Notes: generated by a model not told the origin, from the letters alone. A stretch of 41,002 bases of DNA from Eggerthellaceae bacterium (GCA_017431165.1 JAFRLO010000005.1:1-41002), one strand, 5' to 3'; shown: positions 8,426-18,041, numbered from the stretch's first letter. Made by a program: numbers and translations.

Positions 8426-9268
8426 CTAGAATCCACAAAGCGTATCGACTACCTCATCGATTTGGTACTGGGGAGTCGATGCGCCTGCAGTCACGCCAAC
8501 GGTCTCGCAGCCCTCAAACCATTCGGGACGGAGCTCCTCCCATGATTCGATATGGAACGTCTTCGCCCCTTCGGAAGTGCATATTTCTGCAAGGCGCGTG
8601 GTATTCGCAGAATTACGTCCCCCGATGACGACCATGGCGTCAACCCGTTTGGATAACTCGGATGCGGCCTCTTGACGCTGGCGCGTCGCTCGGCAAATCG
8701 TATGTGCGAGGTCGGCTTCGCTTCCGCGCTCGCGAATACCCTCCAATACATCTTCGAGCGCATCGAAGGTTTGCGTCGTCTGAACGACCACACCTACAAC
8801 TTCGGAAAGCGTATTCGGAAGCTCATCTGCGCATGAAACAACCATGACCGTGGTTCCCGACAGCATGCCATACGCCTCGAGAGCGTCGACCTCCGGATGA
8901 CCCTTCTCCCCTACGATGACGAGCATATCATGCTCGGTTCCGAGACGCTGTGCGGCCTTCTGAGCACGCAGGACATAAGGACATGTCGCATCTACGACCG
9001 ACAAGCCGGCATCGTCAATCTGCTCTCGAACCTTCGGAGTGATCCCATGGCTCCGCACGAGAACCGACTTCGTTTTAATATCTGACACCGCTTCAGCAAT
9101 GGAGATCCCCGCCTGCTCGTATTTTGCAACGACGATAGGATTGTGGATCAGCGGACCGAGCGAGGTTATGGGAGTAGCCTGTTTGATAGTCTCGTCAGCC
9201 ATATTAAGCGCACGTTGCACTCCGTAGCATGCACCCGCAAACTCAGCTTCGATAACAGTAAGACCCAT
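8426..9268 (-). CDS. ispH: 4-hydroxy-3-methylbut-2-enyl diphosphate reductase
   Basis: IspH (LytB) is the iron-sulfur enzyme that performs the last step of the MEP pathway and yields IPP and DMAPP. In the 280-aa protein the three cluster cysteines are recognisable in GACYGVQRAL, VDATCPYV and TICRATRQRQEA. Substrate-binding histidines lie in SLGPLIHNP, RSHGI and VGEKGHPEV, and the VGGRNSANTTRL loop is present. I chose the ATG at 9268, two bases after the plsC stop, because the family begins with the MGLTVIEAEFAG strand. An ATG farther upstream would overlap plsC. It is the last gene of the long minus-strand series. Confidence 0.94.
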   Translation of the reverse strand: MGLTVIEAEFAGACYGVQRALNMADETIKQATPITSLGPLIHNPIVVAKYEQAGISIAEAVSDIKTKSVLVRSHGITPKVREQIDDAGLSVVDATCPYVLRAQKAAQRLGTEHDMLVIVGEKGHPEVDALEAYGMLSGTTVMVVSCADELPNTLSEVVGVVVQTTQTFDALEDVLEGIRERGSEADLAHTICRATRQRQEAASELSKRVDAMVVIGGRNSANTTRLAEICTSEGAKTFHIESWEELRPEWFEGCETVGVTAGASTPQYQIDEVVDTLCGF

Positions 9269-9270
9269 AT

Positions 9271-10107
9271 CTAGCCCTGCAGTTCTTCCCAAGCCTTGAT
9301 GGCCTCGGCAGTCGTATGGCGTGGGATTGGATGCTCGGCGAACACGGCAGTGTAATCTTTATCATCCGGGAAAAGCGAAGCCATATCGACCTTCTCAGGA
9401 GCGATTTCATAGAACAGCGCATAACACTCGCGGAGCACATACCACGTGCACGCCTCAAGACGATCCGCCTTCGGAAGGAAATCGAAGTCCTGCAATAGAA
9501 CCGGATCCCCGTATTCCACGTAGATTTTCGGGAAATGGATGCGCTCGCCCTTGTTCTTGACCTTTTCGGCATTACGGACGGTCATTGGAAGGATGGGAAC
9601 GTTGCCCGCCATGCGCACGATGAATGCGGCACCCGCATTGACCGTAGGCTTCATCGAGCCCTTATTACGACGGCTGCCCTCAGGAAGGATGCCAACGACC
9701 TCCTTGTTCTTGAGATGCTTCGCCGCACGTTTGAGGCAGGTGCGATCGGCCGTACCACGCTTGATAGGAAACGCGCCAGCACGCGAGATAGCCTGGCCTA
9801 GCCATCCGTGACCTGCCTTGAACAGCGTATCACGAGCAATGAAGCGCAGCCATTGGCTCGGACGTGATGCGCAGTACATGAGCACAACATCCAGATACGA
9901 AGTATGGTTGCTCGCCACGAGCACTCCGCATTTGCCTTTAAAGTCGCGCAGATTCTTTCGATTGATGACTTTGTAACGCCAACACACCTTGCAAATCGCA
10001 CCGACGACGACGTAGCACAAATTGCCTCCCCAGTGTGTCAGCTCGTTAGATGTGTCCTCGCCGCCAAGCGATTTATCCCACATCTCCTCTGGTTTCATGA
10101 AATGCAT
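9271..10107 (-). CDS. plsC: 1-acyl-sn-glycerol-3-phosphate acyltransferase
   Basis: The 278-aa product belongs to the PlsC/LPLAT family that makes phosphatidic acid. A hydrophobic segment near residues 28-42 probably anchors it in the membrane. The catalytic H-x4-D motif is NHTSYLD near residue 67. Further LPLAT blocks are AFPIKRGTADR and the EGSRR motif (usually EGTRS). The ATG shares one base with the cmk stop (TAATG), so translation is coupled. Plausible substrates are lysophosphatidic acid and acyl-ACP or acyl-phosphate; specificity cannot be read from the sequence. The C-terminal 80 residues after the LPLAT core are less conserved. Confidence 0.88.
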   Translation of the reverse strand: MHFMKPEEMWDKSLGGEDTSNELTHWGGNLCYVVVGAICKVCWRYKVINRKNLRDFKGKCGVLVASNHTSYLDVVLMYCASRPSQWLRFIARDTLFKAGHGWLGQAISRAGAFPIKRGTADRTCLKRAAKHLKNKEVVGILPEGSRRNKGSMKPTVNAGAAFIVRMAGNVPILPMTVRNAEKVKNKGERIHFPKIYVEYGDPVLLQDFDFLPKADRLEACTWYVLRECYALFYEIAPEKVDMASLFPDDKDYTAVFAEHPIPRHTTAEAIKAWEELQG

Positions 10108-10778
10108 TATCGTGCCTCTCGTGCAAGATCGACGATTGCTTGGACGACTTGTTCGATCGTCAAAGGAGACGAATCGAGGAGTACCGCGTCATCAGCAGGT
10201 TTGAGCGGTGAGACATCGCGCGATGAATCATACTCGTCACGTCTGATGATGTCAGCAAGCACCGCTTCGTAATCAACGGAGCCGACACCGCGCTCGGCAT
10301 TCTGGGCAACACGACGACGTGCGCGCTCTTCCGCGCTCGCGGTAAGGAACACCTTAACCTCCGCATCGGGAAACACGACAGTGCCGATATCGCGACCCTC
10401 GACGATGTAGTTGCCCGCACGCCCGATACGCTGCTGCTGGGCAACTAATGCTTCACGAACTGCAGGAACTGCAGAAACGGGGCTCACATTCTGGTCGATG
10501 CGCTGCGTGCGGATTTCACCTGTCACATCGATGCCGTCGATGAGCACGCGCTTAGGGCTCGGATCGCCTGCTTCATGCTCGAAATCGATCGTACAGGAGC
10601 GGGCAAGTTCTCCAAGCGCTTCGGCATCGTTGACATCCACACCGTCTTCTAAAGCCTTCCATGTAATGGCGCGATACATAGCACCAGTATCCAGGCACGA
10701 GAAACCGAGTTCTAAGGCCACAAGTTTGGTGACGGATGACTTGCCGGCACCGCTTGGTCCATCAATAGCGATTATCAT
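10107..10778 (-). CDS. cmk: Cytidylate kinase
   Basis: Cmk phosphorylates CMP/dCMP. The 223-aa protein has the P-loop GPSGAGKSSVTK at residues 7-18, the CMP-binding DTGAMYRAITWKAL block, the NMP-binding insert typical of bacterial Cmk, GRDIGTVVFPDAEVKVFLTA, and a lid with EERARRR. It starts at an ATG preceded by GGAGG, and its stop overlaps the plsC start. aroA-cmk-plsC-ispH is a common neighbourhood in Coriobacteriia and clostridia. Confidence 0.95.
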   Translation of the reverse strand: MIIAIDGPSGAGKSSVTKLVALELGFSCLDTGAMYRAITWKALEDGVDVNDAEALGELARSCTIDFEHEAGDPSPKRVLIDGIDVTGEIRTQRIDQNVSPVSAVPAVREALVAQQQRIGRAGNYIVEGRDIGTVVFPDAEVKVFLTASAEERARRRVAQNAERGVGSVDYEAVLADIIRRDEYDSSRDVSPLKPADDAVLLDSSPLTIEQVVQAIVDLAREAR

Positions 10779-10790
10779 GATCCAATCCTC

Positions 10791-12158
10791 CTATTCAACA
10801 CGCACAATGGGAGCATAACCCAACCGACGTGAAAACTCATCCAGGAAACCTGGATAGCTTACCGAAATCGAATCTATATCTCCAGCATCAAGACGTATCT
10901 GGACTTGGCATACAGCAGATAAAACCGCCCATGCCATCGCGATCCTATGATCGTGATGCGCAGACACCTTGATGCCGTCGGGAATCCCAAGTTTCGCTTT
11001 GCCGCTGATGAGCAGGTCTAAAGACCCGTCCTCATTCTCGACGACGCGCGCGTTCGCGCCGCATTGTGAAAGCATATCGATAACGGCAGTTAAGCGATCG
11101 CATTCCTTGAGCTTTAGCTCACCGATGTTTCGGATAAGGCTTTCTCCTGTCGCCCGAGCGCACATGATGGCGAGTAAGGGAACCTCGTCGATAAACGTCG
11201 CTGACTCGTTTGCCAGTGTTTCGCAAGGACCCACAAGCTCAGTATACGCAGCGTGGATCCGTCCATATGGTTCGGATGTGCCATCGTCGATGCATTCGAC
11301 GGAAATGTTCGCGCCCATAGCTTGCAAAGCCTTAACGAAACCTAGGCGCGTAGGATTCAGACCCACACCTTCAATCGTTAGATCGCTTCCAGGAATGCAA
11401 AGTGCAGCAGTTATCCAGAATGCCGCTGAGGAAAAATCGCCGGGAATGACTATGGGATCGTCTGGCGCGCAGGGAGTTTGCGGTCCGGTTATTTCGAAAC
11501 CATTCTCACAAGTGAGCTTTACGAGCTTGATGTCGAATGCCTCGGCAAGCCGTTCCGTATGATCGCGCGAGGCGGCAGGCTCGGTGATGCGCGAAGTTCC
11601 ACGCGCGCGCAATGCTGCGAAAAGGAGCGCCGTCTTCATTTGGGCGGATGCGACAGGCAATTCCACAGTAATCGGTTTGAGCCTCTCCGCACCGCAGACC
11701 TCGATGGGCCAAGTGCATGAAGAGCACGATAGACCCATGCTGCAAAGCGGATCGAGGAGACGCCGCATCGGGCGCGATTTGAGTGAAGGGTCGCCATCGA
11801 GACTGATCTTGATCGGGTAACCCGAGAGCATCCCGAGAATGAACCTTGCAGTCGTACCTGAATTCCCGCAATCAACCGTGCGCGCATCTTCAGGCATATG
11901 CGGCTTCGGGCCGTCAGACCCCCAACCTTCAACCATAACGGAAGCGATACCATCTTCGCCAACTGCCAAGGAGACCTTAGCTCCAAGCTTCTCTATAGCA
12001 TTAAGCGAAGAGCGTACGTCTTTCCCCCTAGGAAGACCAAAAATCTGCGTCGCTCCTTGAGCCTGTGCAGCGAAGAACAACGCACGATGCGCGATGCTCT
12101 TATCACCAGGGACGCATATGGGGCCCTTGAGGGCAGTTCGCCTATCCACGAAAACCAT
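10791..12158 (-). CDS. aroA: 3-phosphoshikimate 1-carboxyvinyltransferase (EPSP synthase)
   Basis: AroA condenses shikimate-3-phosphate with PEP in aromatic amino acid synthesis. The 455-aa protein has the N-terminal PGDKSIAHRALFFAA, the signature DCGNSGTTARFILG, the GDPSLKSRPMRRL strand, PGDFSSAAFWITAA, FIDEVPLLAI and the C-terminal LKLKECDRL with DHRIAMAWAV. The ATG lies inside the 3' end of rluB (17-bp overlap). The signature follows the GNSGT rather than the glyphosate-type LGNAGT form, as is common in non-proteobacterial enzymes. Confidence 0.95.
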   Translation of the reverse strand: MVFVDRRTALKGPICVPGDKSIAHRALFFAAQAQGATQIFGLPRGKDVRSSLNAIEKLGAKVSLAVGEDGIASVMVEGWGSDGPKPHMPEDARTVDCGNSGTTARFILGMLSGYPIKISLDGDPSLKSRPMRRLLDPLCSMGLSCSSCTWPIEVCGAERLKPITVELPVASAQMKTALLFAALRARGTSRITEPAASRDHTERLAEAFDIKLVKLTCENGFEITGPQTPCAPDDPIVIPGDFSSAAFWITAALCIPGSDLTIEGVGLNPTRLGFVKALQAMGANISVECIDDGTSEPYGRIHAAYTELVGPCETLANESATFIDEVPLLAIMCARATGESLIRNIGELKLKECDRLTAVIDMLSQCGANARVVENEDGSLDLLISGKAKLGIPDGIKVSAHHDHRIAMAWAVLSAVCQVQIRLDAGDIDSISVSYPGFLDEFSRRLGYAPIVRVE

Positions 12159-12987
12159 CCTCGTGGGCTATCGTCTCGTACAGGAGAGCGCTCTCCTCAT
12201 TGGTTATAGAACGCCAAAAACCACGAGGAAGATCTCCTAAAAGCAAAGGACCGAACGAAGGGCGATGGAGTGAAATGACGGGATGGCCTATTGCGCTAAG
12301 CATGCGCTTGACCTGCCGCTTCCTTCCTTCCCGGATGGCAACGAAAACCAGTGCCGCATCCTTAAAGCTCTTAGAAGAGATCCTACCATCAGCGCAACCC
12401 TCATCGAATGCACGTTCCACCTCGGCAGCCCCCATAAGCGCAAGCGCTTCCTCACGTGCAGTCCCCTCAAGCAACTCAACCTCGCAAGGCTGCGTCATGC
12501 CATCATCAAGCTGGATGCCTTCGCGCAAAGAAGCGAGTTCTTTCAAAGAAGGCATGCCATCGACGAGCGCATAATAGGATTTCCGCACATGATGACGCGG
12601 GTGGAGCAAGGCATGTCCGAGCTTGCCATCCGTTGTGAAGAGCAATAGCCCTGTCGTATCGAAGTCAAGTCTTCCAACAGGGAAAAGAGATGGATGAGCA
12701 TCGATTGGCACCAAGCTTGCAACACAAGGACGGCCTTGAGGGTCAGACATGGTTGTCACGTAGCCCGATGGTTTATGAAGCATAATGGTGATCGTTTCAT
12801 CGGGAAGAGATACAAGCTCCCCATCGACCATGACGATATCTTTACCGGCAAAAACCTTCACGCTCAAGTCGCTCGCGACCACTCCGTTCACGCTTACACG
12901 GCCCGCCCTGATCAAATCCTCGCACCCGCGACGGCTTCCCAAGCCGCAGCGCGCAAGGAAACGGTTCAGCCTGATTGCATCATCCAT
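12142..12987 (-). CDS. rluB: 23S rRNA/16S rRNA pseudouridine synthase of the RsuA/RluB family
   Basis: The 281-aa protein begins with an S4 RNA-binding domain (IRLNRFLARCGLGSRRGCED). A pseudouridine synthase domain follows with the catalytic block VGRLDFDTTGLLLFTTDG (Asp nucleophile in GRLD), HPRHHVRKSYYALVDG and the REGRKRQVKRMLSAIGHPV segment. RluB modifies U2605 of 23S rRNA in E. coli; assignment to RluB rather than RsuA/RluE rests on the usual scpA-scpB-rluB gene order seen here. The start ATG is 14 bp after the scpB stop and has a weak ribosome-binding site. The 3' end overlaps aroA. Confidence 0.88.
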   Translation of the reverse strand: MDDAIRLNRFLARCGLGSRRGCEDLIRAGRVSVNGVVASDLSVKVFAGKDIVMVDGELVSLPDETITIMLHKPSGYVTTMSDPQGRPCVASLVPIDAHPSLFPVGRLDFDTTGLLLFTTDGKLGHALLHPRHHVRKSYYALVDGMPSLKELASLREGIQLDDGMTQPCEVELLEGTAREEALALMGAAEVERAFDEGCADGRISSKSFKDAALVFVAIREGRKRQVKRMLSAIGHPVISLHRPSFGPLLLGDLPRGFWRSITNEESALLYETIAHEDGFRG

Positions 12988-13001
12988 CGCAGAATTACCG
13001 C

Positions 13002-13727
13002 TTATTCATCATCGGTCTCGAACACAAGCGAACCGAAGTCTATCTTTTCAACCAAACCAAGCTGGGCGGCAAGAGCATCTGCAAGAGACTGCTGGACGTT
13101 GATCGATTCGAGATTATCGAGCGCCTGCTCAGGTTCGGTAGCACCATCGTAGTGGGCTATGCTCAATCGCTCGTTGATGAATGCCCGCGTCTCCTCATCG
13201 GGAGCGAATTGCTCGAGCGGCGGCAAATCGTTGATGCTTGCCAAACCGAACTTCTCGAGGAAGGTTCGCGTGGTCGTGTACAGGATGGGATTACCCGGTG
13301 CATTCATCGTGCCAGCTTCGCGGATGAGCCCTTTCTCAATCAACGAAGCGATTGGACTATCGGAGATCACACCACGGATGGCAACGATAGAGGCACGTGT
13401 GACAGGCTGCGTGTACGCCACGATGGCAAGCGTCTCCAAAGCCGCTTGCGAGAGTTTGCGCGTATCCCAAGAGAGCACGTACTCATTCAAGAGCTCATGA
13501 TAGATGGGTTTGGTATACAAGCGCCATCCTCCGGCAACCTCCCGAAGCTCGATGCCGCGACTATCGTCCACAAGGGATTCCTTGAGCGCAGAGACAGCCT
13601 GTTCGGCCTTCACCAGATCGACTTCGAGCATATCTGCCAAGGTGATAGTGCTCACAGGCTCATCACTGACGAAAAGCAGCGCTTCGATTGCGCCCGCAAG
13701 CTGATCTTCCTGTAAACCTTCGAACAT
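13002..13727 (-). CDS. scpB: Segregation and condensation protein B
   Basis: ScpB is the winged-helix kleisin partner of Smc-ScpA in chromosome condensation. The 241-aa product shows the family blocks GAIEALLFVSDEPVS, GGWRLYTKPIYHELL, LSQAALETLAIVAYTQPVTR and IRGVISDSPIASLIEKGLI, followed by the RTFLEKFGLASINDLPPL tail. The ATG at 13727 is preceded by AGGGGAG at an ideal distance; a GTG at 13745 would place that site inside the gene. The start lies 10 bp after the scpA stop. Confidence 0.93.
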   Translation of the reverse strand: MFEGLQEDQLAGAIEALLFVSDEPVSTITLADMLEVDLVKAEQAVSALKESLVDDSRGIELREVAGGWRLYTKPIYHELLNEYVLSWDTRKLSQAALETLAIVAYTQPVTRASIVAIRGVISDSPIASLIEKGLIREAGTMNAPGNPILYTTTRTFLEKFGLASINDLPPLEQFAPDEETRAFINERLSIAHYDGATEPEQALDNLESINVQQSLADALAAQLGLVEKIDFGSLVFETDDE

Positions 13728-13737
13728 CGATACTCCC

Positions 13738-14532
13738 CTAATCACTCATAATGACGCCATCATATTCCGATTCCTTCGGGGCGACGTATTCGCCGCTTCC
13801 CTCAACGTAGCGGATGTCGATATCGCCATACTGCTTGCGCTGCTTCATAGTCACCATGCCGCGCTTGTAGAGCTCGAGCACAGCGAGGAAATATACAACC
13901 TTTACCGGAACAGGTGTATCATCGTGCACCAGATCGTTGAACTTGATCTGTTTCTCATCGCGAATACGTCCGTGAATCGACTTGACGAAACTCTCAACTG
14001 GAATAGGTTTTGCAGCGATGTGCTCGGATTCGAGCAGGAACGCCTCTCGTCGCGCAATCGCAGACGCAGCAAGCTCGGAAAGGTCGGTGAGTTTCACCCG
14101 CTCGAGGTAGTCGGGCATGACATTAGCAAACTCGACACCAGGTCCTATCAGGCGAGCGAATCGATTCGCTTCATCCTTATAGCGGAATTCGAGATTCGCT
14201 GCTGCATTCTTGAATTGCTTGTACGTGAACAAGCGCTCGACCAAGATGTCGCGAGCCTCGCTCGGTGCAAGCGCTGCGACATCCTCATCAAGCTCATAGG
14301 AGTCGTTCGGAAGCAGGCTTTCCGCTTTAATCTTGAGCAAGGTAGCGGCTACGAGCAGAAAATCGCTTGCCACATCCAAATCGAGATTCTTCATCGAAGA
14401 GATTTCGGCGAGGTATTGATCGATGATCTGCGTGATCGAAACGGTGCCGATATCGACGCGCTGCTTGCTCACCAAATACAGCAGCAAGTCGAACGGACCT
14501 TCGAAACTCTCGATGCTGACCTTGTATACCAT
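13738..14532 (-). CDS. scpA: Segregation and condensation protein A (kleisin)
   Basis: ScpA bridges the Smc heads. The protein (264 aa from the ATG at 14532) starts with the typical IESFEGPFDLLLYLVSKQRV, followed by TQIIDQYLAEI, the DVASDFLLVAATLLKIKAES motif and a C-terminal winged helix containing VVYFLAVLELYKRGMV. A TTG at 14556 would extend it by eight residues into the preceding protease gene; the ATG fits the family start (VYKVSIESFEG) better. It is translated just after the site-2 protease gene (13-bp gap). Confidence 0.92.
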   Translation of the reverse strand: MVYKVSIESFEGPFDLLLYLVSKQRVDIGTVSITQIIDQYLAEISSMKNLDLDVASDFLLVAATLLKIKAESLLPNDSYELDEDVAALAPSEARDILVERLFTYKQFKNAAANLEFRYKDEANRFARLIGPGVEFANVMPDYLERVKLTDLSELAASAIARREAFLLESEHIAAKPIPVESFVKSIHGRIRDEKQIKFNDLVHDDTPVPVKVVYFLAVLELYKRGMVTMKQRKQYGDIDIRYVEGSGEYVAPKESEYDGVIMSD

Positions 14533-14545
14533 GCTATGCCATACC

Positions 14546-15232
14546 TTATAACTCAAATGGAATCAGCAGATTAGCAATGTTGCCAGCCGTAACATCCAAG
14601 TAAATCCCTATAGGATTCACATTGAGGACATACGGCAAGACCAAGACGATGATCATGAACACCGGCAGAGCATACTGCTGGATACGATAATACTGCGGTA
14701 AGAAGCGCTCAGGCAGTATGAACGCGAAGATCGATGAGCCATCGAGGGGCGGAATGGGAAGAAGGTTAAAGAACATCAGATACAGGTTGATGAGCACGAA
14801 CATCGGCAGGAACATGAGATAGAAGTTCTGGAAGAAGGAATTCGCAAGCATAGCCTGGCCGTTCGAGCCCGTAACGAGAGGCCACAATGCCCATGTAATG
14901 CCTGCGCCGATAAGCGCAAGAACAAGATTAGCTGCCGGTCCTGCAAGCCCAACGATCAAGTCTCCGCGACGCTTATCCTTGAAATACATCGGGTTATAAG
15001 GTACAGGCTTCGCATAGCCGAATACAGGCCAACCCATCATCATCAGCAAAGCGGGCATAATGACCGTTCCAAAGGGATCGATATGCTTGAGAGGGTTGAG
15101 CGAAAGCCTCCCTGCGCTCTTCGCTGTCGGATCACCGAGCCTATACGCCGCAAACCCATGCGAAACCTCGTGGAGTACGATGGCGGGACTGAAGCTCAAG
15201 AGGCTGCAGACAATGTAAGCAATATTGAACAT
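14546..15232 (-). CDS. Site-2 protease family (M50) intramembrane metalloprotease
   Basis: A 228-aa polytopic membrane protein. The first transmembrane segment (residues 1-25) contains the zinc-binding HEVSH motif (HExxH). NPLKHIDPFGTVIMPALLM follows, the signature of the small M50 group without a PDZ domain (YwhC/Rv2025-like). The third zinc ligand is probably the Asp of the PPLDGSSI segment near residue 170. Substrates of this subgroup are mostly unknown. It sits between trmL and scpA, a neighbourhood conserved in several Gram-positive lineages, and no substrate is suggested by the context. Confidence 0.85.
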   Translation of the reverse strand: MFNIAYIVCSLLSFSPAIVLHEVSHGFAAYRLGDPTAKSAGRLSLNPLKHIDPFGTVIMPALLMMMGWPVFGYAKPVPYNPMYFKDKRRGDLIVGLAGPAANLVLALIGAGITWALWPLVTGSNGQAMLANSFFQNFYLMFLPMFVLINLYLMFFNLLPIPPLDGSSIFAFILPERFLPQYYRIQQYALPVFMIIVLVLPYVLNVNPIGIYLDVTAGNIANLLIPFEL

Positions 15233-15285
15233 ATCAGTCAGTGTACCCTAATGCTCAAGCCCTAAACGATATGGGCAGTAAATAT

Positions 15286-15747
15286 CTACAGAAGCCCTTC
15301 GAATCCCTGTTGGCGTAACGCCTCGTATACCCCGATTGCAACAGCGTTACTCAGGTTCAGGCTCCGAAGACCTTCGCGCATCGGGATGCGTACGCAACAA
15401 TCCTCATACGCATCCATGAACTCCTCATCAAGTCCTGCACTTTCTCGTCCGAAAACAAGATACGCCTCGGTACCGTACAGTACATCTGAGTATGACTTCT
15501 CGGCTCGTCCAGTGAACAAGTGCAACTCATCTTCCCCATGTTCTTTAAGGAAGGCATCCAGACACGGCCAGCGCACTACTTCGACCTTGTCCCAATAATC
15601 GCAGCCAGCGCGGGAAAGATTCCTCTGCGTCAGCCTAAATCCCAAAGGCTCGATCAGGTGCAGTCGGGCTCCCACGCATGCGCAAGTGCGCGCGATATTG
15701 CCTGTGTTCTGGGGAATCTCTGGTTCGACGAGGACGACGTTAAGCAT
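15286..15747 (-). CDS. trmL: tRNA (cytidine/uridine-34-2'-O)-methyltransferase
   Basis: A 153-aa SPOUT methyltransferase that 2'-O-methylates the wobble base of tRNA-Leu isoacceptors. Family blocks visible are LVEPEIPQNTGNIARTCA at the start, HLIEPLGF, VFGRESAGLDEE and the C-terminal trefoil-knot segment RIPMREGLRSLNLSNAVAIG. The length is that of the minimal TrmL. The ATG lies 2 bp after the abcF stop with GGAG about 12 bases upstream, so it is probably coupled to abcF. Confidence 0.93.
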   Translation of the reverse strand: MLNVVLVEPEIPQNTGNIARTCACVGARLHLIEPLGFRLTQRNLSRAGCDYWDKVEVVRWPCLDAFLKEHGEDELHLFTGRAEKSYSDVLYGTEAYLVFGRESAGLDEEFMDAYEDCCVRIPMREGLRSLNLSNAVAIGVYEALRQQGFEGLL

Positions 15748-15749
15748 GC

Positions 15750-17849
15750 TTATGACATCTCCTGGTGACGTGCGAGCTCGGCCTCAATCTGCTCGGTTAG
15801 CTCTATCCATTCGTCCTCAAGCGCTGCAATACGCTGCTTGAGGCGCGCATGCTCGCCTATGACATCGGTGCTTTTAGATTCGTTAATATAGAAATCAGGA
15901 TCCGAGAATAGCTCAAGTATTTCAGCCATGCGAGCATTATCACGCGCGAGCTGCTCATCGAGCTCGGCCAACCTCTTGCGCTGGTTTTTTAATGCTGCAT
16001 ACACGCGATTACGCGCCTCTGCTTCCCTGCGCTTCTGCTCTTTGGACTTCGGAGCACTTGAGCGAGGCTCTGTGATTACCTGAGGCATCGCGCCATCTGC
16101 CTTCTGCTGCCCCCGTCGGTTATTAACACGCACGACGGTTTTCTTAGAGCCAGACGAAGCGACCGTCTCAACCTTCGAGGTTGCCTTTCGTAGCTTCTGC
16201 GAATCCATCAAATCATCGATGATCGAACCATCCTTCTGCGCCGCCTCGTTAAGCTGTGCGCTCTTGAACAGATAGTAGTCGGAATCGCCATCGAACATGG
16301 TCGCCTTACCTGGTTTGATTTCTAGGATGCGATTTGCAACGCTTCTGATGAGGTGACGGTCATGGGTGATGAACAATATGGTCCCATCGAAAGTCTTTAG
16401 TGCCTGCTCCAGAATGTCCGCGCTCGCGATATCCAGGTGGTTCGTCGGTTCGTCAAGGCACAGGAGAGGTGTCGGAGCCACAAGCATCTTAGCAAGAGCA
16501 AGGCGGCTCTTCTCGCCACCTGAAAGCACGCTAACCTTCTTCTCGACATCGTCGCCGGTAAACAGAAACGCACCGAGAAGGGAACGCACTTGGGAGATGC
16601 TCCAACCAGGAGCTGCATTATCGAGTTCCTCAAAGACGGTATTCCCTGAAGTTAGATCCTCGAGCTGATGCTGAGCATAATAGGTCTTCGTCACACGCAC
16701 ACCGTACTTGACCGTTCCCGTATCAGGTGCAAGCACACCGGCAATCATCTTAAGCAGCGTAGATTTTCCCGAACCGTTCGGACCCACAAGCGCTATCTTG
16801 TCGCCACGATACATCGTGAAGTCGAAATCCTCGTAGACGACGATATCGTCATATCGCTTGGAAATGCCCTTCGCCTCGACGACCATATCCCCCGTACGCG
16901 GCGGCTGCACGAAATTGAACTTGACGGTCTTCCTCTCTTCAGGAAGCTCAATCAGCTCCGCTTTGAGCTTTTCAAGACGCGCGGCGCGTTCCTGCGCCTG
17001 CCTCGCCTTGGTGGCCTTATAACGGAAGCGCTCGACGAACGCTTCAAGGCGGCGCATCTCCTCGATCTGCTTCGTACGTTGCGCTCGAAGACGCTCAATG
17101 CGCTCAGCACGCGTCTTCAGATATGCAGAGTAGTTTCCCTTGTACAGATTGATCTGGCCGTTATCGACCTCTGCAACACGGTCGACCATGTTGTCCATGA
17201 AGGCTCGATCGTGGCTGACGACGATGACCGTTCCTGAATAGCCTTTGAGAAAGCCTTCGAGCCAGGTAACGCTCTCCAAATCGAGATGGTTCGTTGGCTC
17301 GTCAAGCAACAGCACCTCGGGGTTTCTAATCAGAAGCTTCGCCAACGCGATGCGCATCTGCCAACCACCTGAGAACTCCGTCGTCATCCTAGAGAGGTCG
17401 GGTTCCTTAAAGCCGAGACCGAACATGACCTGGCGGACTCTCGCCTCAAGAGTATAGCCACCAAGGTTCTCGTACAAATCCCGAGCGCGACCGCATGCAG
17501 CGAGCGTTTTCTCATCAGGATTCTCCCCAAGCGAGGCCTCAAGTTCATGGAGCCTCCGCTCGGCAGCGAGCACTTCCTCCTGGGAGCTTAAGACCTCTTC
17601 GAAAATGGGGTTTTCGCCCATCTCGATGGCTTCTTGCTCGAGGTATCCAACTTGTGCCCCCTTTGCGAGCACCACCTTGCCCTCGTCGGGATAATCTTCC
17701 CCGCTAATGATGTTAAGGAGCGTTGTCTTGCCTGCACCATTAGGACCGACAAGCGCTAAGCGATCGTATTGTTCGAGACGCAGATTCTCACCCGAAAACA
17801 GCGTTCGGCCTCCGAAGGATTTGGAAATCTGTTCAAGCTGGAGAATCAT
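15750..17849 (-). CDS. ABC-F family ATPase (ribosome-associated type)
   Basis: A soluble 699-aa protein with two ABC domains and no membrane segments. Domain 1 has Walker [13 protein letters not shown] near residue 35, signature [13 protein letters not shown] and [11 protein letters not shown]; domain 2 has [25 protein letters not shown] and [11 protein letters not shown]. The inter-domain linker (about residues 240-310) is helical, Arg/Lys/Glu-rich and the place where ABC-F proteins contact the ribosomal P-site tRNA. The last 60 residues form a predicted coiled coil. It resembles the housekeeping YdiF/YheS-like group more than the short antibiotic-resistance ARE types; that subgroup choice is tentative. 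No clear ribosome-binding site precedes the ATG. Confidence 0.9.
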   Translation of the reverse strand: MILQLEQISKSFGGRTLFSGENLRLEQYDRLALVGPNGAGKTTLLNIISGEDYPDEGKVVLAKGAQVGYLEQEAIEMGENPIFEEVLSSQEEVLAAERRLHELEASLGENPDEKTLAACGRARDLYENLGGYTLEARVRQVMFGLGFKEPDLSRMTTEFSGGWQMRIALAKLLIRNPEVLLLDEPTNHLDLESVTWLEGFLKGYSGTVIVVSHDRAFMDNMVDRVAEVDNGQINLYKGNYSAYLKTRAERIERLRAQRTKQIEEMRRLEAFVERFRYKATKARQAQERAARLEKLKAELIELPEERKTVKFNFVQPPRTGDMVVEAKGISKRYDDIVVYEDFDFTMYRGDKIALVGPNGSGKSTLLKMIAGVLAPDTGTVKYGVRVTKTYYAQHQLEDLTSGNTVFEELDNAAPGWSISQVRSLLGAFLFTGDDVEKKVSVLSGGEKSRLALAKMLVAPTPLLCLDEPTNHLDIASADILEQALKTFDGTILFITHDRHLIRSVANRILEIKPGKATMFDGDSDYYLFKSAQLNEAAQKDGSIIDDLMDSQKLRKATSKVETVASSGSKKTVVRVNNRRGQQKADGAMPQVITEPRSSAPKSKEQKRREAEARNRVYAALKNQRKRLAELDEQLARDNARMAEILELFSDPDFYINESKSTDVIGEHARLKQRIAALEDEWIELTEQIEAELARHQEMS

Positions 17850-17887
17850 CTGATCTTATCGTGTGCTTCCTGTTTCATCTATGCATC

Positions 17888-17922
17888 AAAACAGGTCAGG
17901 CGAAACACATCGTCTGACCTGT
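17888..17922 (-). terminator. Intrinsic terminator after the CAT-anticodon tRNA
   Basis: On the minus strand a 12-bp stem (ACAGGTCAGACG with CGCCTGACCTGT, one wobble) encloses an 8-base loop and is followed by TTTTG. It begins 9 bases after the tRNA 3' end, so it would end the tRNA transcript before abcF. Confidence 0.8.
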
Positions 17923-17930
17923 AAACACTC

Positions 17931-18005
17931 TGGTGGGCCCAGCAGGACTCGAACCTGCAACCAAGGGATTATGAGTCCCCTGCTCCGCCATTGAGCTATA
18001 GGCCC
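17931..18005 (-). tRNA. tRNA with anticodon CAT, probably Ile2 (lysidine type) rather than elongator Met
   Basis: The minus strand folds as a complete 75-base tRNA with an encoded CCA end. The acceptor arm GGGCCTA pairs with TGGGCCC, the anticodon arm is GGGGA-CTCATAA-TCCCT, and the T arm GCAGG-TTCGAGT-CCTGC is perfect. The anticodon is CAT. The C4-G69 and C5-G68 acceptor pairs and the CTTGGT segment after the anticodon arm resemble bacterial tRNA-Ile2, whose C34 is changed to lysidine by TilS; elongator tRNA-Met cannot be ruled out by eye. A terminator follows at 17888-17922. Confidence 0.9.
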
Positions 18006-18041
18006 GCACTTCTGCATCGGCTATTCTACTACAATGCGCGC

